NCBI GenBank assembly: GCA_014859835.1 | Contig: JACZKW010000090.1 | Location: 1-8,793, forward strand | DNA from: UBA9653 sp014859835 | GTDB taxonomy: Archaea; Thermoplasmatota; Thermoplasmata; UBA10834 | Direction: 5' to 3' | DNA length: 8,793 nt | In this document: piece after piece, positions 1 through 6,794 of the stretch | Layout: each line of letters opens with the position of its first letter | Position numbering within the stretch: position 1 is the first letter of the stretch | Notes under the pieces: model-generated | What the model saw: only the letters and a program-made list of their open reading frames with translations | The model's database searches: none | Told to the model about the DNA's origin: nothing | Position numbers and translations under genes: made by a program

Positions 1-231
1 GTGGAAGGCGAAGGGATAGAGTCTCTGGCAAAGATCCTGTTGGGCGAGGGGTACACCGTATCCGTTGCATACGGCGATGGCAGGAACAGCATAACCGTCC
101 AGGTCTCGAGACCGGACGACTTCTTCAACAGGCTTCCCGAACTCATCCAACAGTCTGGCTGCGCCGTCCGCACAATGTACAGCCTGGACGACAACCTGGA
201 AGCCATATTCAGATACCTGGTGGGGAGATAG
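1..231 (+). CDS. C-terminal end of an ABC transporter ATP-binding protein (5' truncated by window)
   Basis: The reading frame is open from the first base of the window, so the 76 visible residues are taken as the tail of a longer protein and not as a complete gene starting at the GTG at base 1. No Walker A, signature or Walker B motif is present; those would lie upstream. The tail ends in SLDDNLEAIFRYLVGR, which resembles the usual C-terminus of ABC-2-type ATPases (a Leu-Glu-x-Ile/Val-Phe-x-x-Leu-x-Gly pattern). The gene ends with TAG two bases before the start of an ABC-2 permease, the classic ATPase-permease order. By inference it would energise that permease from the cytoplasmic side. Substrate unknown. 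Confidence 0.72.
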   Translation: MEGEGIESLAKILLGEGYTVSVAYGDGRNSITVQVSRPDDFFNRLPELIQQSGCAVRTMYSLDDNLEAIFRYLVGR

Positions 232-233
232 AC

Positions 234-992
234 ATGGATCTTGACAGAGCATTCACCGGGATAATCGCGATAACGCGGTACTCCATCAGGAAGCTGCTGT
301 TCAGTCGAAAAGTAGTGATCACCGCGCTGGTCGCGGTGTTCGTCGCGACGGTGATGGGATATGCGGGCACACAGGACGTTGAGCCCCTGGACGAGGGGGT
401 CAATCTCCTGGACACACTCATACTTCTGTTCTTCATGCCCGTTATGGCGATGATTTACGGCTCGTCACTGATCCGTGACGAGATAGACGACAAGAGCATC
501 ACGCACGTGGCCACTGCACCTCTCGACCGCGCATACTCGTATGCTGGCTATTACGTGCCATTGGTGATAGCGGTCGCAATATCCATGATCATCATCACTA
601 CCGCAGGGTTCGTTGCGTTCTTCTCTCAGAAAGGGATTGACTCCGATAGCCTGAGCATATACCTCGCGTTCACAAGCCTCGTCGTCATTGGTTCGGTTGT
701 GTATTCTGCACTGTTCCTATCCATGGGCGTTCTGTTCAAGAAGCCGGTATTCTTCGGCCTTTTCTACGCATTCATATGGGAAGCGTTCATAGGATCGCTC
801 CCTGGCGTGATACAGAAAGCGTCCATCAGACACTATCTGAGAAGCATAGGCTTCGAATGGGTGGACTACGGAAGCATCAGCCATTACGAACAGGCCACTG
901 GCCTCGTCGACTCAGTCCTCGTGATAATCGCCCTGACGATCATATTCCTTGTCCTCGGCGCGTACCTGTTCCGCGAAAAAGAGCTCGCATGA
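234..992 (+). CDS. ABC-2 type transporter permease subunit
   Basis: This 252-residue protein is very hydrophobic, with about six membrane segments near residues 27-44, 58-80, 103-130, 140-168, 172-188 and 225-246. Between segments 2 and 3 is the cytoplasmic stretch RDEIDDKSITHVATAPLDR. This matches the pattern in ABC-2 permeases (R-D/E-E-I-x-D/E-K-S/T-hydrophobic, then P-h-x-R) that couples to the ATPase. The start at 234 is preceded by GGGGAGAT and lies 2 nt after the ATPase stop, so the two are probably co-translated as an export system. The size is typical for an archaeal ABC-2 half-size permease. The cargo cannot be read from the sequence; the next gene encodes a secreted protease-like protein, but it has its own ribosome binding site 116 nt downstream. 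Confidence 0.85.
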   Translation: MDLDRAFTGIIAITRYSIRKLLFSRKVVITALVAVFVATVMGYAGTQDVEPLDEGVNLLDTLILLFFMPVMAMIYGSSLIRDEIDDKSITHVATAPLDRAYSYAGYYVPLVIAVAISMIIITTAGFVAFFSQKGIDSDSLSIYLAFTSLVVIGSVVYSALFLSMGVLFKKPVFFGLFYAFIWEAFIGSLPGVIQKASIRHYLRSIGFEWVDYGSISHYEQATGLVDSVLVIIALTIIFLVLGAYLFREKELA

Positions 993-1075
993 GCATTGGC
1001 GTGACCAAGGACTTCCATGAATTCGCACAAACCGGAAATAGTGAGACTCATATCCGGGTCTTGGCGGGGATTTAG
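989..1075 (+). CDS. Possible 28-codon ORF overlapping the permease stop (doubtful)
   Basis: An ATG at 989 overlaps the permease stop codon as ATGA and opens a 28-codon frame (beginning MSIGVTKDF) that ends with TAG at 1073-1075. The only support is the overlap geometry typical of translational coupling. There is no recognised motif, no hydrophobic segment and no clear ribosome binding site. It is equally well read as the upstream part of an ordinary 116-nt intergenic spacer. I do not recognise the peptide. Confidence 0.2.
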   Translation: MSIGVTKDFHEFAQTGNSETHIRVLAGI

Positions 1076-1108
1076 CATAGTCTGATCTCTGCAGGGGATT
1101 GAACGTAA

Positions 1109-2272
1109 ATGAGGAAAGTAAGAGTGGGCATCCTAAGCTTTGCTTTGGTTGCAGTTTTGGTTGCGCCTGGACTGATTCTGATGGCTCCTGACGCGAGGGC
1201 GGAGACGAACGCGTCTTGGACCATCGGTCTTTACATCGATGCGGACAACGACTTCGATACCTATTGGGAAGGGCTGAGCCTGCTGTACCTAGAGAACATA
1301 CCGGAGAGCGCTGATGTGAACATCGTCGCCTTCGTCGACAGGATGGAATACGAGGGCACCGAAATCTGGGAGGTAGAAGGCAGCCAAGGGACTATAGTCG
1401 AGACCTTGCCAGAGATGAACTTCGGCGACGGTGCGACCTTGAGCTGGATGATAAGTGAGACTGCGATCAGGTATCCATCTGACAACCTGGCGATCATAGC
1501 ATGGGACCATGGGAGCGCATGGAACGGTTTCTGTGGCGATTACACCTCAGATGACTGGATCTACCTGGATGAACTCCGGGACGCAATAGTCGATGCGAAC
1601 GTGTTCATCGACATCCTGGCGTTCGACGCGTGCTCCATGGCCAGTATAGAGACCGTATACACAGCGGCTGAGACCGGACTCGTGGACATCGTGGTGGCAT
1701 CTCTCGAGACCGTCGCTGGCGATGGGTTCCCGTACGATTTCATGTTCACGCCGGTCGCGCTCGACCCGACGCGTACACCGAATCAGGTCGCCATCGACAT
1801 GATAGATGGGTGGAAGCAGTACTATGATCCGCAGAGCGAGTTCTTCTACGCCACCCTTGGTGCGATAAGCATCAGCGGGATCAACCAAGCCATGGACACC
1901 ATATTCGACTGGTGCGCGTCAATCCATGCGAACCTGGACGCCTACTACAAGGCGTACAAGACTGCCGTAAGGGACACCTACTCGGTCTTCTATACGAAGT
2001 ACCAGGTCGATATGGTCGACCTCGGCAACAACATCCTGGCCAACTCGAAGATCACGGACCCAACCCTTAGGGCCTTGACCCAGGATATGATCTCCGCGGT
2101 CGAGGACGCCGTACTGTACCACGATAATGCTGGTAGCACCATGATGTGCGGAGGGCTGACCATCTGGTGGGGGACCGGTACTGATTGGAACTCGTGGTCC
2201 AGTGTCTACGCGGGTTTGGACTTCTCAGCCTACACGGGATGGTACGACTTCCTGGTGGATTACAACATCTGA
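1109..2272 (+). CDS. Secreted clostripain-like cysteine peptidase (family C11)
   Basis: The 387-residue product begins with a signal peptide: basic MRKVR, a hydrophobic core at about residues 7-26, and a likely cleavage site near ARA-ET at 30-32. The mature part has the clostripain hallmarks. The catalytic His134 lies in AWDHGSAW and the catalytic Cys175 in ILAFDACSMASIE, followed by VASLETVAGDGFPYD, which matches the family's V-A-S-x-E-T-x-x-G-D-G-x-P-Y motif. Both dyad residues are intact, so the protein is probably an active extracytoplasmic cysteine endopeptidase; the C11 prototype cuts after Arg. A ribosome binding site, AGGGGATT at 1093-1100, supports the ATG at 1109. Transcription probably ends at the hairpin at 2291-2332. 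Targets are unknown; maturation of surface or exported proteins is an inference. Confidence 0.9.
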   Translation: MRKVRVGILSFALVAVLVAPGLILMAPDARAETNASWTIGLYIDADNDFDTYWEGLSLLYLENIPESADVNIVAFVDRMEYEGTEIWEVEGSQGTIVETLPEMNFGDGATLSWMISETAIRYPSDNLAIIAWDHGSAWNGFCGDYTSDDWIYLDELRDAIVDANVFIDILAFDACSMASIETVYTAAETGLVDIVVASLETVAGDGFPYDFMFTPVALDPTRTPNQVAIDMIDGWKQYYDPQSEFFYATLGAISISGINQAMDTIFDWCASIHANLDAYYKAYKTAVRDTYSVFYTKYQVDMVDLGNNILANSKITDPTLRALTQDMISAVEDAVLYHDNAGSTMMCGGLTIWWGTGTDWNSWSSVYAGLDFSAYTGWYDFLVDYNI

Positions 2273-2290
2273 GCTGCAAACCTCTATCAA

Positions 2291-2332
2291 TGGAGAAGAG
2301 TTTTTCTCTTCTCCAAACCCCATGTTTTCTTT
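2291..2332 (+). terminator. Hairpin plus T-rich tract after the peptidase gene
   Basis: A perfect 10-bp inverted repeat, TGGAGAAGAG (2291-2300) and CTCTTCTCCA (2306-2315), encloses a TTTTT loop. It is followed by a T-rich tract, GTTTTCTTTCC, at 2324-2334. It begins 18 nt after the peptidase stop. The T tract lies only on the + strand side, so it fits a terminator for the upstream gene that separates it from the histidine kinase. Confidence 0.7.
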
Positions 2333-2352
2333 CCAAGATCGATATGTGATAG

Positions 2353-4065
2353 ATGAGAATGCATTTTCTACAGACCTTACATATGCATCCTCGCGGAGAA
2401 TTAATACGGGCACACGCTAAAATAACCCGAGATTCGATAAACAATAGGTTGGGCGAACAACCGGAGACTGGGATTATCGATTTCAATCTCGTAGATGGAG
2501 AGCAGAGAGGCCTCGCAATAACGGTCGCATTAGCAACAATGATCTTTTTTGCCGTTTCTATATTCGCATCTAGTGGCAGCGTTATCGAAGATCCAACAGT
2601 CAGCTCCACTCTTCGATTCACGGCGCAGACCATAGTGATGTTCGTTTCGTTCGGTGTATTCTTCATTCTGTGGCTACCTCCGAAGGAGCGCAAATCAGTC
2701 CAGATCATATTCATTGCGGTGGGCTTCCTTTCGACAGGTTTCCTGACATTCGCTAACATAATGACGTGTGCGGAGCAGTTGAACATCGTCGAATCAGCAG
2801 AGGCGCCCGTGGGCTCGTTCTTCCACATGATGAGCGGCATCACGATGACAGGTACCCTGCTGATTGCTGCGTACATACCGAGCCATCGCAGAGTTGTCAG
2901 GAACGAATCAAACCTGTTACTACTCGGATCCCTGACCTACACGGCGATAGTCGTGACGATGGCCGCGCTCTTCGGGTCGGCGTTTCCTTCGCTCTGCCCT
3001 CATGATGCAAACGTAGATGCAACGAGAATGATTATTGAGTTCGTCATGATCGGCGCTCTGTTTGTAGCGATGGCGAAGTACTATGCCATCGGCCGGTCAA
3101 CGCACGACAGAACCTTTTCATACCTCGCGTGCGCGGCTTTCCTTGGCACATATATTCACATCGCATTCACCATCCACAAGAACCCGTACGACGGCTACAG
3201 TCTCCTCTCCACACTGTTCACTATCGCCAGCTTCGTTCTTGTCTTTGTCGCCCTGTTCAGCACCTCCGTCATCCAGCCATACGACAGGCTCAAGAAAGCG
3301 CAGAAGCATGCAGAAAGACGCAGGATGGAAGCTGAAGCCGCGACTGTGAAGGCTCAAACATATCTGGACTTCCTAGGTCACGATATTGTGAATATGATCT
3401 CCCCAGTCATGAACCGGGCTGAGATCATATTGCAGTCACAATATTCTCCTGAAGAGGACAAGGAAGAAGCCAGGAAGATCGTAGAACAGGTACAGAAAGC
3501 CGCATCGCTGATCGTCAACCTTGGGCGACTTTCAAGAACCGATCGGATCGATGTGAACGGTCTAGGGGCTGTCGACCTCAGAGCACTACTGACAAATCTT
3601 GTGAGAACGCGAAGAGAGACTCATCATGCCATGGATCTAAGAGTCGATGTCCGAATTCCAGATGACCCCGATATCAGGGTACTAGGCGGGAGTGTCGCGG
3701 AGGAGATCATTGCGGAAATCTTCGATAATGCAATCAAGCACTCGAGGAAGAAATCCACCAGCATCACGATCAGCGTCTTTCCCGAGAAGAACAACAAGAA
3801 CAAGGCCTTCTGGATCGTCGAGGTACTGGATGATGGACTCGGGATACCGGACCACACCAAGTCAGCTCTGAATATCACCTCCTCCGACCTAGAGAAGAGG
3901 TTCACCCGAGGCGTCGCGTCCAGCCTCACGATCATGTTCCTTATCGCCGAACGGATTGGAGGCAGGATCAGGATTGAGGATAGAGTGCCCGGCGACTACA
4001 CGCAGGGAACTAGAGTTGTCATCACCCTTCCAATGGCGCCTGAGCAGGCTCACACCGATGCATGA
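2353..4065 (+). CDS. Membrane histidine kinase with eight-segment N-terminal sensor region
   Basis: The 570-residue protein has about eight membrane segments (residues 54-74, 89-109, 115-137, 154-175, 188-210, 226-246, 255-274 and 285-305), resembling multi-helix sensor domains such as MASE3; that family assignment is tentative. A short charged linker (310-335) leads to the phosphoacceptor helix, with His343 in LDFLGHDIVNM. The C-terminal ATPase domain has an N box (EIFDNAIKHS, Asn459), a G1 box (DDGLGIPD, 493-500) and an F-box-like LEKRFTRG. The G2 position reads GVASSL, not the usual GxGLGL, so nucleotide-lid function may be altered. No receiver domain is fused and no response regulator lies nearby. 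The start at 2353 is preceded by GTGAT, which can pair with the 16S end. The first 30 or so residues look AT-rich and weakly coding, so a later start is possible. The stop overlaps the next start (ATGA). Confidence 0.88.
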   Translation: MRMHFLQTLHMHPRGELIRAHAKITRDSINNRLGEQPETGIIDFNLVDGEQRGLAITVALATMIFFAVSIFASSGSVIEDPTVSSTLRFTAQTIVMFVSFGVFFILWLPPKERKSVQIIFIAVGFLSTGFLTFANIMTCAEQLNIVESAEAPVGSFFHMMSGITMTGTLLIAAYIPSHRRVVRNESNLLLLGSLTYTAIVVTMAALFGSAFPSLCPHDANVDATRMIIEFVMIGALFVAMAKYYAIGRSTHDRTFSYLACAAFLGTYIHIAFTIHKNPYDGYSLLSTLFTIASFVLVFVALFSTSVIQPYDRLKKAQKHAERRRMEAEAATVKAQTYLDFLGHDIVNMISPVMNRAEIILQSQYSPEEDKEEARKIVEQVQKAASLIVNLGRLSRTDRIDVNGLGAVDLRALLTNLVRTRRETHHAMDLRVDVRIPDDPDIRVLGGSVAEEIIAEIFDNAIKHSRKKSTSITISVFPEKNNKNKAFWIVEVLDDGLGIPDHTKSALNITSSDLEKRFTRGVASSLTIMFLIAERIGGRIRIEDRVPGDYTQGTRVVITLPMAPEQAHTDA

Positions 4066-5075
4066 TTCCCATATTGAATCCAATCTGCGAACAGATTATG
4101 TGTCCTCAGTCAATTACTAGGTCAATAAAGTGCAAGAGGCATGCCACCACGAACAATGCTCCCTTCGATTCTCGGGAAGATCATGACCTGGTCTTTGTGA
4201 CATCAGTAACGACTGTTAGGGAGATGTTGGCGGTCGAACTGCTGATTGGGAGCATCAGATCCTTTGGGGGTGCTCTCTCAGGTGTCCCTCTGCTCTTATT
4301 CACAGAATACGGAAGAGCATGGCCATCTCTGAAAGACCTTGATGATGGGGTAAGGATACTGCCCTTGACAGTGCCAGACTCCATCAGAGGTTACGAACTC
4401 GCCGAAAAAGTCTGCGCACGCGCAGAGACCGAAAGACGGGTCCATGCTGCAACGAGGGCAATCATATAGCTCAGTCCGGATACACTTATCGTCAACCCGC
4501 CTATGCGATTCGCGCTGAGCGATGATTTTGACGCCGCCTTGCGGCCGGTCCATATTAGGAATGTCGGAATTCCTATCGATGAGCCAATCGACGGTTTCTG
4601 GCGAGGGGTTATGGACTGCGTAGGCATTGACGACGTAGACTACATGGTCCAATCGTTTGTGGATGGACAGAAGATAAGGGCATACTTCAACTCGCACTCG
4701 TACTGCGTCAGGCCTTCTATCAGACTGTTCAGGAAATGGCTTACGCGTTTCGAAAAACTCGCCTGCAACAAGGCGTACCAGACCCAGTTCTGTTCGGACG
4801 AACTGCACAGAATATTCCTTCACCAAGCAGTTCTGAGTGCATTGACCGTTGCGATGATACAGCCAGAACGCATAGAGATCCTGCCTGCGACCTATAGTTA
4901 TCCCTATAACCTGCAGAAATCAGTGCCTACCGCATCAAGGGCAGCTGAGATGAACCAACTGGTATCCGTTGTCTATGAATCTCTCTCCCTTGATCCAGAT
5001 CGCATCGAAGGGCTGGAGATTCAGGAACCTTTGAGATCGTGGCTCGCCAAGAGAATCCGAATCCGTTCCGAATGA
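4062..5075 (+). pseudogene. Glycosyltransferase-like protein interrupted by an in-frame TAG
   Basis: Two open segments, 4062-4469 and 4503-5075, lie in the same frame. They are separated only by TAG at 4467-4469 and eleven sense codons (LSPDTLIVNPP). Read through, they give one protein of about 337 residues. The 5' part has DLVFVTSVTT, then a helix with SIRSFGG, a strand LLLFTEYG and a helix with YELAEKV. The 3' part has RPVHIRNVG, IRAYFNSHSYCVRP and IFLHQAVLSA. This layout resembles GT8-like nucleotide-diphospho-sugar transferases, where a W-x-D-x-D-T-type motif sits where the TAG-LSPDT stretch lies. The family call is from pattern memory and is moderate. A TGG-to-TAG change would explain the break. 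The first ATG overlaps the kinase stop (ATGA), suggesting an operon. The residues before about 43 may not be translated. Alternatives are readthrough, pyrrolysine insertion or a sequence error. Confidence 0.7.
4467..4469 (+). other. In-frame amber codon inside the glycosyltransferase-like gene
   Basis: The TAG lies at codon 136 of the frame opening at 4062. The protein on both sides reads as one continuous domain (AII before it, LSPDTLIVNPP after it). Two other genes in the window appear to stop at TAG (at 229-231 and, on the - strand, 6821-6823), so TAG is not visibly avoided as a terminator here. Confidence 0.85.
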
Positions 5076-5116
5076 GCAACGAGTCACCGGCCATGCCAGA
5101 ACTCGCGATTCAGGCT

Positions 5117-5725
5117 TCAATCACCAAGTCTGGATTGTAAGTCATCCCAGAGGGGGACTCTAGCTGTGGCCAAGGGATTGATGGACGTCGTCTCCTTGTG
5201 ATTCCCTGCCCGGATGTATGCTGGTCTAAGACCAATGACTTTAAGAGACTTCTCGAGAACAATCCTCAACTCACGGGCTATTGCCGCCTGATCTTGTGTT
5301 TCACTCTCACGCTCTATGTGCGAAATCGCTTTCTCCATCGCGCGAGATACTATCCCATGGGCTTCGAGTTTCAAATCTCCTTTCAAGACTGGAACCTTCG
5401 AGGGATCCGTGATATCCAACGTGACCTCTATTTCAAAGCCTGGTGTTGTCCTGGCCCTCCGTCCTCCAGTTGAAGAAGAATCCAATATGAAATGCAGAAC
5501 CTCTCCTCGATTTATCTTATACATCCTGCTGATCAATGGTGGCCCGAAGACAATACTCGGACCAAAATCTCTGATGAATGTCTTTCCGCGATATAGAAAA
5601 CCGATTTGGCCAGGGCGTATGATATGGATGCCAGTAATCAGGATGAAGAGGACTACAACCACCATCGTAATCGTGACAAGTATCGCGACCAGTGTATCCA
5701 TCTCGAACCCACTCAACGGCACCAT
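5117..5725 (-). CDS. Small Band 7/stomatin-like (SPFH) membrane protein
   Basis: The 202-residue product starts with one long membrane segment (residues 10-34) followed directly by HIIRPGQIGFLYRGKTF and GPSIVFGPPLI. This is the stomatin-type opening: I-R-P-G-Q, then a short strand, then F-x-x-x-x-G-P. Further on, VTLDITDPSKV (101-111) matches the Band 7 pattern around the conserved D-P, and a helical segment with IARELRIVLEKSL (149-161) precedes GLRPAYI. At about 200 residues it is shorter than typical stomatins and lacks their long C-terminal coiled coil. SPFH proteins form membrane-associated oligomeric scaffolds; no nearby NfeD-type protease is seen. The start at 5725 is favoured because a TATA-like element lies about 25 nt upstream, suggesting a leaderless message; Met9 (5701) is an alternative. 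It converges with the upstream interrupted gene, 41 nt apart. Confidence 0.75.
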   Translation of the reverse strand: MVPLSGFEMDTLVAILVTITMVVVVLFILITGIHIIRPGQIGFLYRGKTFIRDFGPSIVFGPPLISRMYKINRGEVLHFILDSSSTGGRRARTTPGFEIEVTLDITDPSKVPVLKGDLKLEAHGIVSRAMEKAISHIERESETQDQAAIARELRIVLEKSLKVIGLRPAYIRAGNHKETTSINPLATARVPLWDDLQSRLGD

Positions 5726-5741
5726 GGAAATGATCTGGGTC

Positions 5742-5754
5742 CATATGATATTTT
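5742..5754 (-). promoter_or_regulatory. TATA-like element for the Band 7 gene
   Basis: On the - strand this reads AAAATATCATATG and lies about 20-29 nt before the ATG at 5725. That spacing would place transcription initiation at or near the start codon (a leaderless mRNA). The same A+T-rich patch lies just upstream of the + strand repeat at 5761, so it could also serve transcription in the other direction. Confidence 0.45.
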
Positions 5755-5760
5755 GGTTAG

Positions 5761-5851
5761 TGGCGGGCTCGGTGGGTATCGCTGCACAGCCAATCCAGTA
5801 GTCGAAGAATCCGGCTCAATCAAGGGGTATAATGCACTCGGGCGCAAACCC
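5761..5851 (+). repeat. Repeat element copy A (tRNA-Arg-3'-end-linked repeat)
   Basis: This copy runs from TGGCGGGCTCGGTGGGTA to GCACTCGGGCGCAAACCC and aligns with copy B at 6704-6791 with about 70% identity and one single-base gap. The conserved blocks are both ends, the central CCAGTAGTC, and CAATCA followed by GGGG. A terminal stem can form in both copies (GCTCGG 5767-5772 with TCGGGC 5838-5843). The difference from copy B in this stem turns a C-G pair into U-G, so pairing is kept. The first 16 bases (5761-5776) match the CCA-bearing 3' end of the tRNA-Arg gene with one mismatch. It could be a structured RNA gene or a small mobile/palindromic element. It occupies the spacer between the Band 7 gene and the Cys-rich protein gene. 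Confidence 0.7.
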
Positions 5852-6059
5852 TTTCCCTATTCTTCCGCCCCTATGACCTCTTCCGAGAAGAAGCCGGTTG
5901 TCTAGGGAGATCTTGACTCTTGACCTCTTCTGTGCAAAGCGAGCAAACTTCCGTTGATTCACCTGTCCGTGTGGGATTCGTATATGCATAGTAGGCGTTA
6001 TTGGCGCTTGCCCAGTCCTCCAAGGGTGAGCGTTGGCTCAGAGTCAATGAAAAGTGGTC
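5852..6059. other. Spacer without a convincing gene
   Basis: Between repeat copy A and the inverted repeat at 6060 I see no coding sequence I can support. A 78-codon - strand frame covering 5871-6107 has no recognisable domain, runs through the inverted repeat, and has no ribosome binding site. A short tandem CTTGACTCTTGAC lies near 5912-5924 and a palindromic TATGCATA near 5983-5990; neither has an evident role. Confidence 0.5.
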
Positions 6060-6089
6060 GCCTGCCGGGCCGTGATCCGCCCGACAGGC
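6060..6089 (-). terminator. Strong inverted repeat downstream of the Cys-rich protein gene
   Basis: GCCTGCCGGGC (6060-6070) and GCCCGACAGGC (6079-6089) pair over 10 of 11 positions around an 8-nt loop. On the - strand the stem is followed six bases later by TTTT. It lies about 50 nt after the stop of the - strand gene ending at 6142. A second, smaller hairpin, GTCTGA (6112-6117) with TCAGAC (6127-6132), lies between them. It probably terminates or protects that transcript; the T run is short, so this is not certain. Confidence 0.45.
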
Positions 6090-6141
6090 ATCCAAAGGGT
6101 TTCCCACTCAAGTCTGAGCGTCAGAATCAGACGAAGCGCGG

Positions 6142-6450
6142 TCAGTTCTGGCAGGTGCAATCCTCTTTGTTGTCGCAGACCCCGTCTCCGTCGGCGTCGT
6201 TGTCACAAATCCCGTCGCAATCGCAGGTGCAATCGGGGTTCAACTCTGGATCTCTGATTTGGTCTTGGTCCCCGTTAACGACGCCAGCGCCATTTTCGCC
6301 GCCAGTCCATTGCGCCGCGACGGTCAACGCGCTGCCAGCTAGGAGGACCGCGCCTAGCGCCATTGTGATCCATACCTTGCCTAACATCTTCCGCTCCTTC
6401 TTCTGCCCAGATATGCTTCTGGCCAACTCGCTCTCGAACTCCTTCCTCAT
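6142..6450 (-). CDS. Small secreted Cys-rich protein with thrombospondin type 3-like Ca2+ loop
   Basis: From the ATG at 6450 the product is 102 residues. A basic region (QKKERK) precedes a hydrophobic core at about residues 26-46 and a plausible signal-peptidase site, VAA-QW, near 46-47. The mature part is short and acidic with seven Cys (74, 76, 78, 82, 92, 98, 100). It carries DNDADGDGVCDNKEDC, which matches the thrombospondin type 3 repeat pattern of alternating Asp, Gly and Cys that binds Ca2+. The start is a choice among three. 6450 has GTGAGG just upstream and coding-like codons after it. 6477 would add nine residues with no visible binding site. 6387 has AAGGAG upstream and would start right at the signal peptide (81 residues). 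Function unknown; it is probably an extracytoplasmic calcium-stabilised module. Confidence 0.7.
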   Translation of the reverse strand: MRKEFESELARSISGQKKERKMLGKVWITMALGAVLLAGSALTVAAQWTGGENGAGVVNGDQDQIRDPELNPDCTCDCDGICDNDADGDGVCDNKEDCTCQN

Positions 6451-6646
6451 GTCCTCACTTCCTTGGTGCTTTCCCATCGAGAGTGTCTATGTCTCTGACA
6501 GTCTCGCTCAGCGCCTTTGTGCTTCTCTGTCCATGACCAGGGTCCTAGGTGTAAGTCCTTTATGATACGGTTATCAAAGGTTGGCACAAACGCCGAGGCC
6601 CCCTTCCGTCTTTCAGACTCTAGTCGAACTCGGTGACTATGACACT

Positions 6647-6709
6647 CCCGAGTGCAAAAAAACCGGAATTGAACTCCGAGAAGATTTTACTGGCTATGTT
6701 TAATGGCGG
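6647..6709 (-). repeat. Diverged inverted arm (C) of the repeat, forming a 138-bp palindrome with copy B
   Basis: This stretch matches the reverse complement of 6722-6784 on one exact diagonal (paired positions sum to 13431). CCCGAGTGCA (6647-6656) pairs with 6775-6784, CCG (6663-6665) with 6766-6768, ATTGAA (6668-6673) with 6758-6763, TACTGG (6688-6693) with 6738-6743, and ATGGCGG (6703-6709) with 6722-6728. About 35 of 63 positions pair without gaps. The central loop is 6710-6721. Transcribed on either strand, this would be a long imperfect hairpin. Confidence 0.65.
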
Positions 6710-6791
6710 GCCCGGTGGGTACCGCCATGCCGCTAGACCAGTAGTCTAACTCAGAGATTCAATCACGGGGAAGATGCACTCGGGCACAAAC
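6704..6791 (+). repeat. Repeat element copy B (tRNA-Arg-3'-end-linked repeat)
   Basis: This is the second direct copy of the element at 5761-5851, 943 nt away. Its first 16 bases (6704-6719) are identical to the + strand sequence of the tRNA-Arg 3' end at 7520-7535, including the complement of CCA. The end, GGGCACAAACCCC, is followed by six T (6795-6800), which would suit termination of a + strand transcript. A terminal stem GCCCGG (6710-6715) with TCGGGC (6780-6785) and an inner hairpin TAGAC-CAGTA-GTCTA (6734-6748) are possible. A stem followed by ACA also recalls archaeal H/ACA guide RNAs, but copy A has GCA there, so I do not assign that class. Confidence 0.7.
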
Positions 6792-6794
6792 CCC

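Noticed and set aside
2067..2876. 269-codon - strand ORF across the peptidase end and kinase start
   Set aside because: It spans the terminator hairpin and overlaps two well-supported + strand genes; no domain is recognisable.
4467..4469. Confident pyrrolysine codon
   Set aside because: The window shows TAG used as an apparent normal stop in two other genes, and no pyl genes are visible; it is kept only as an alternative explanation.
5871..6107. 78-codon - strand ORF in the spacer
   Set aside because: No recognisable motif, no ribosome binding site, and its first part is made from the strong inverted repeat at 6060-6089.
5954..6565. 203-codon + strand ORF opposite the Cys-rich protein gene
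   Set aside because: Ser/Pro-rich composition is that of an antisense shadow; the - strand frame has a signal peptide and a Cys/Asp Ca2+ loop.
6704..6791. Repeat copies A and B as tRNA genes or tRNA pseudogenes on the - strand
   Set aside because: On the - strand they end in the same acceptor half plus CCA as tRNA-Arg, and a 5' GTGCCCG or GCGCCCG could pair with most of it. There is no T loop (TTCRANY), no D loop and no anticodon arm, and the length is about 84 nt, so a tRNA call is not supported.
6704..6791. Archaeal H/ACA guide RNA
   Set aside because: Copy B has a stem followed by ACA, but copy A has GCA at the same place and no convincing kink-turn or guide pocket can be shown by eye.
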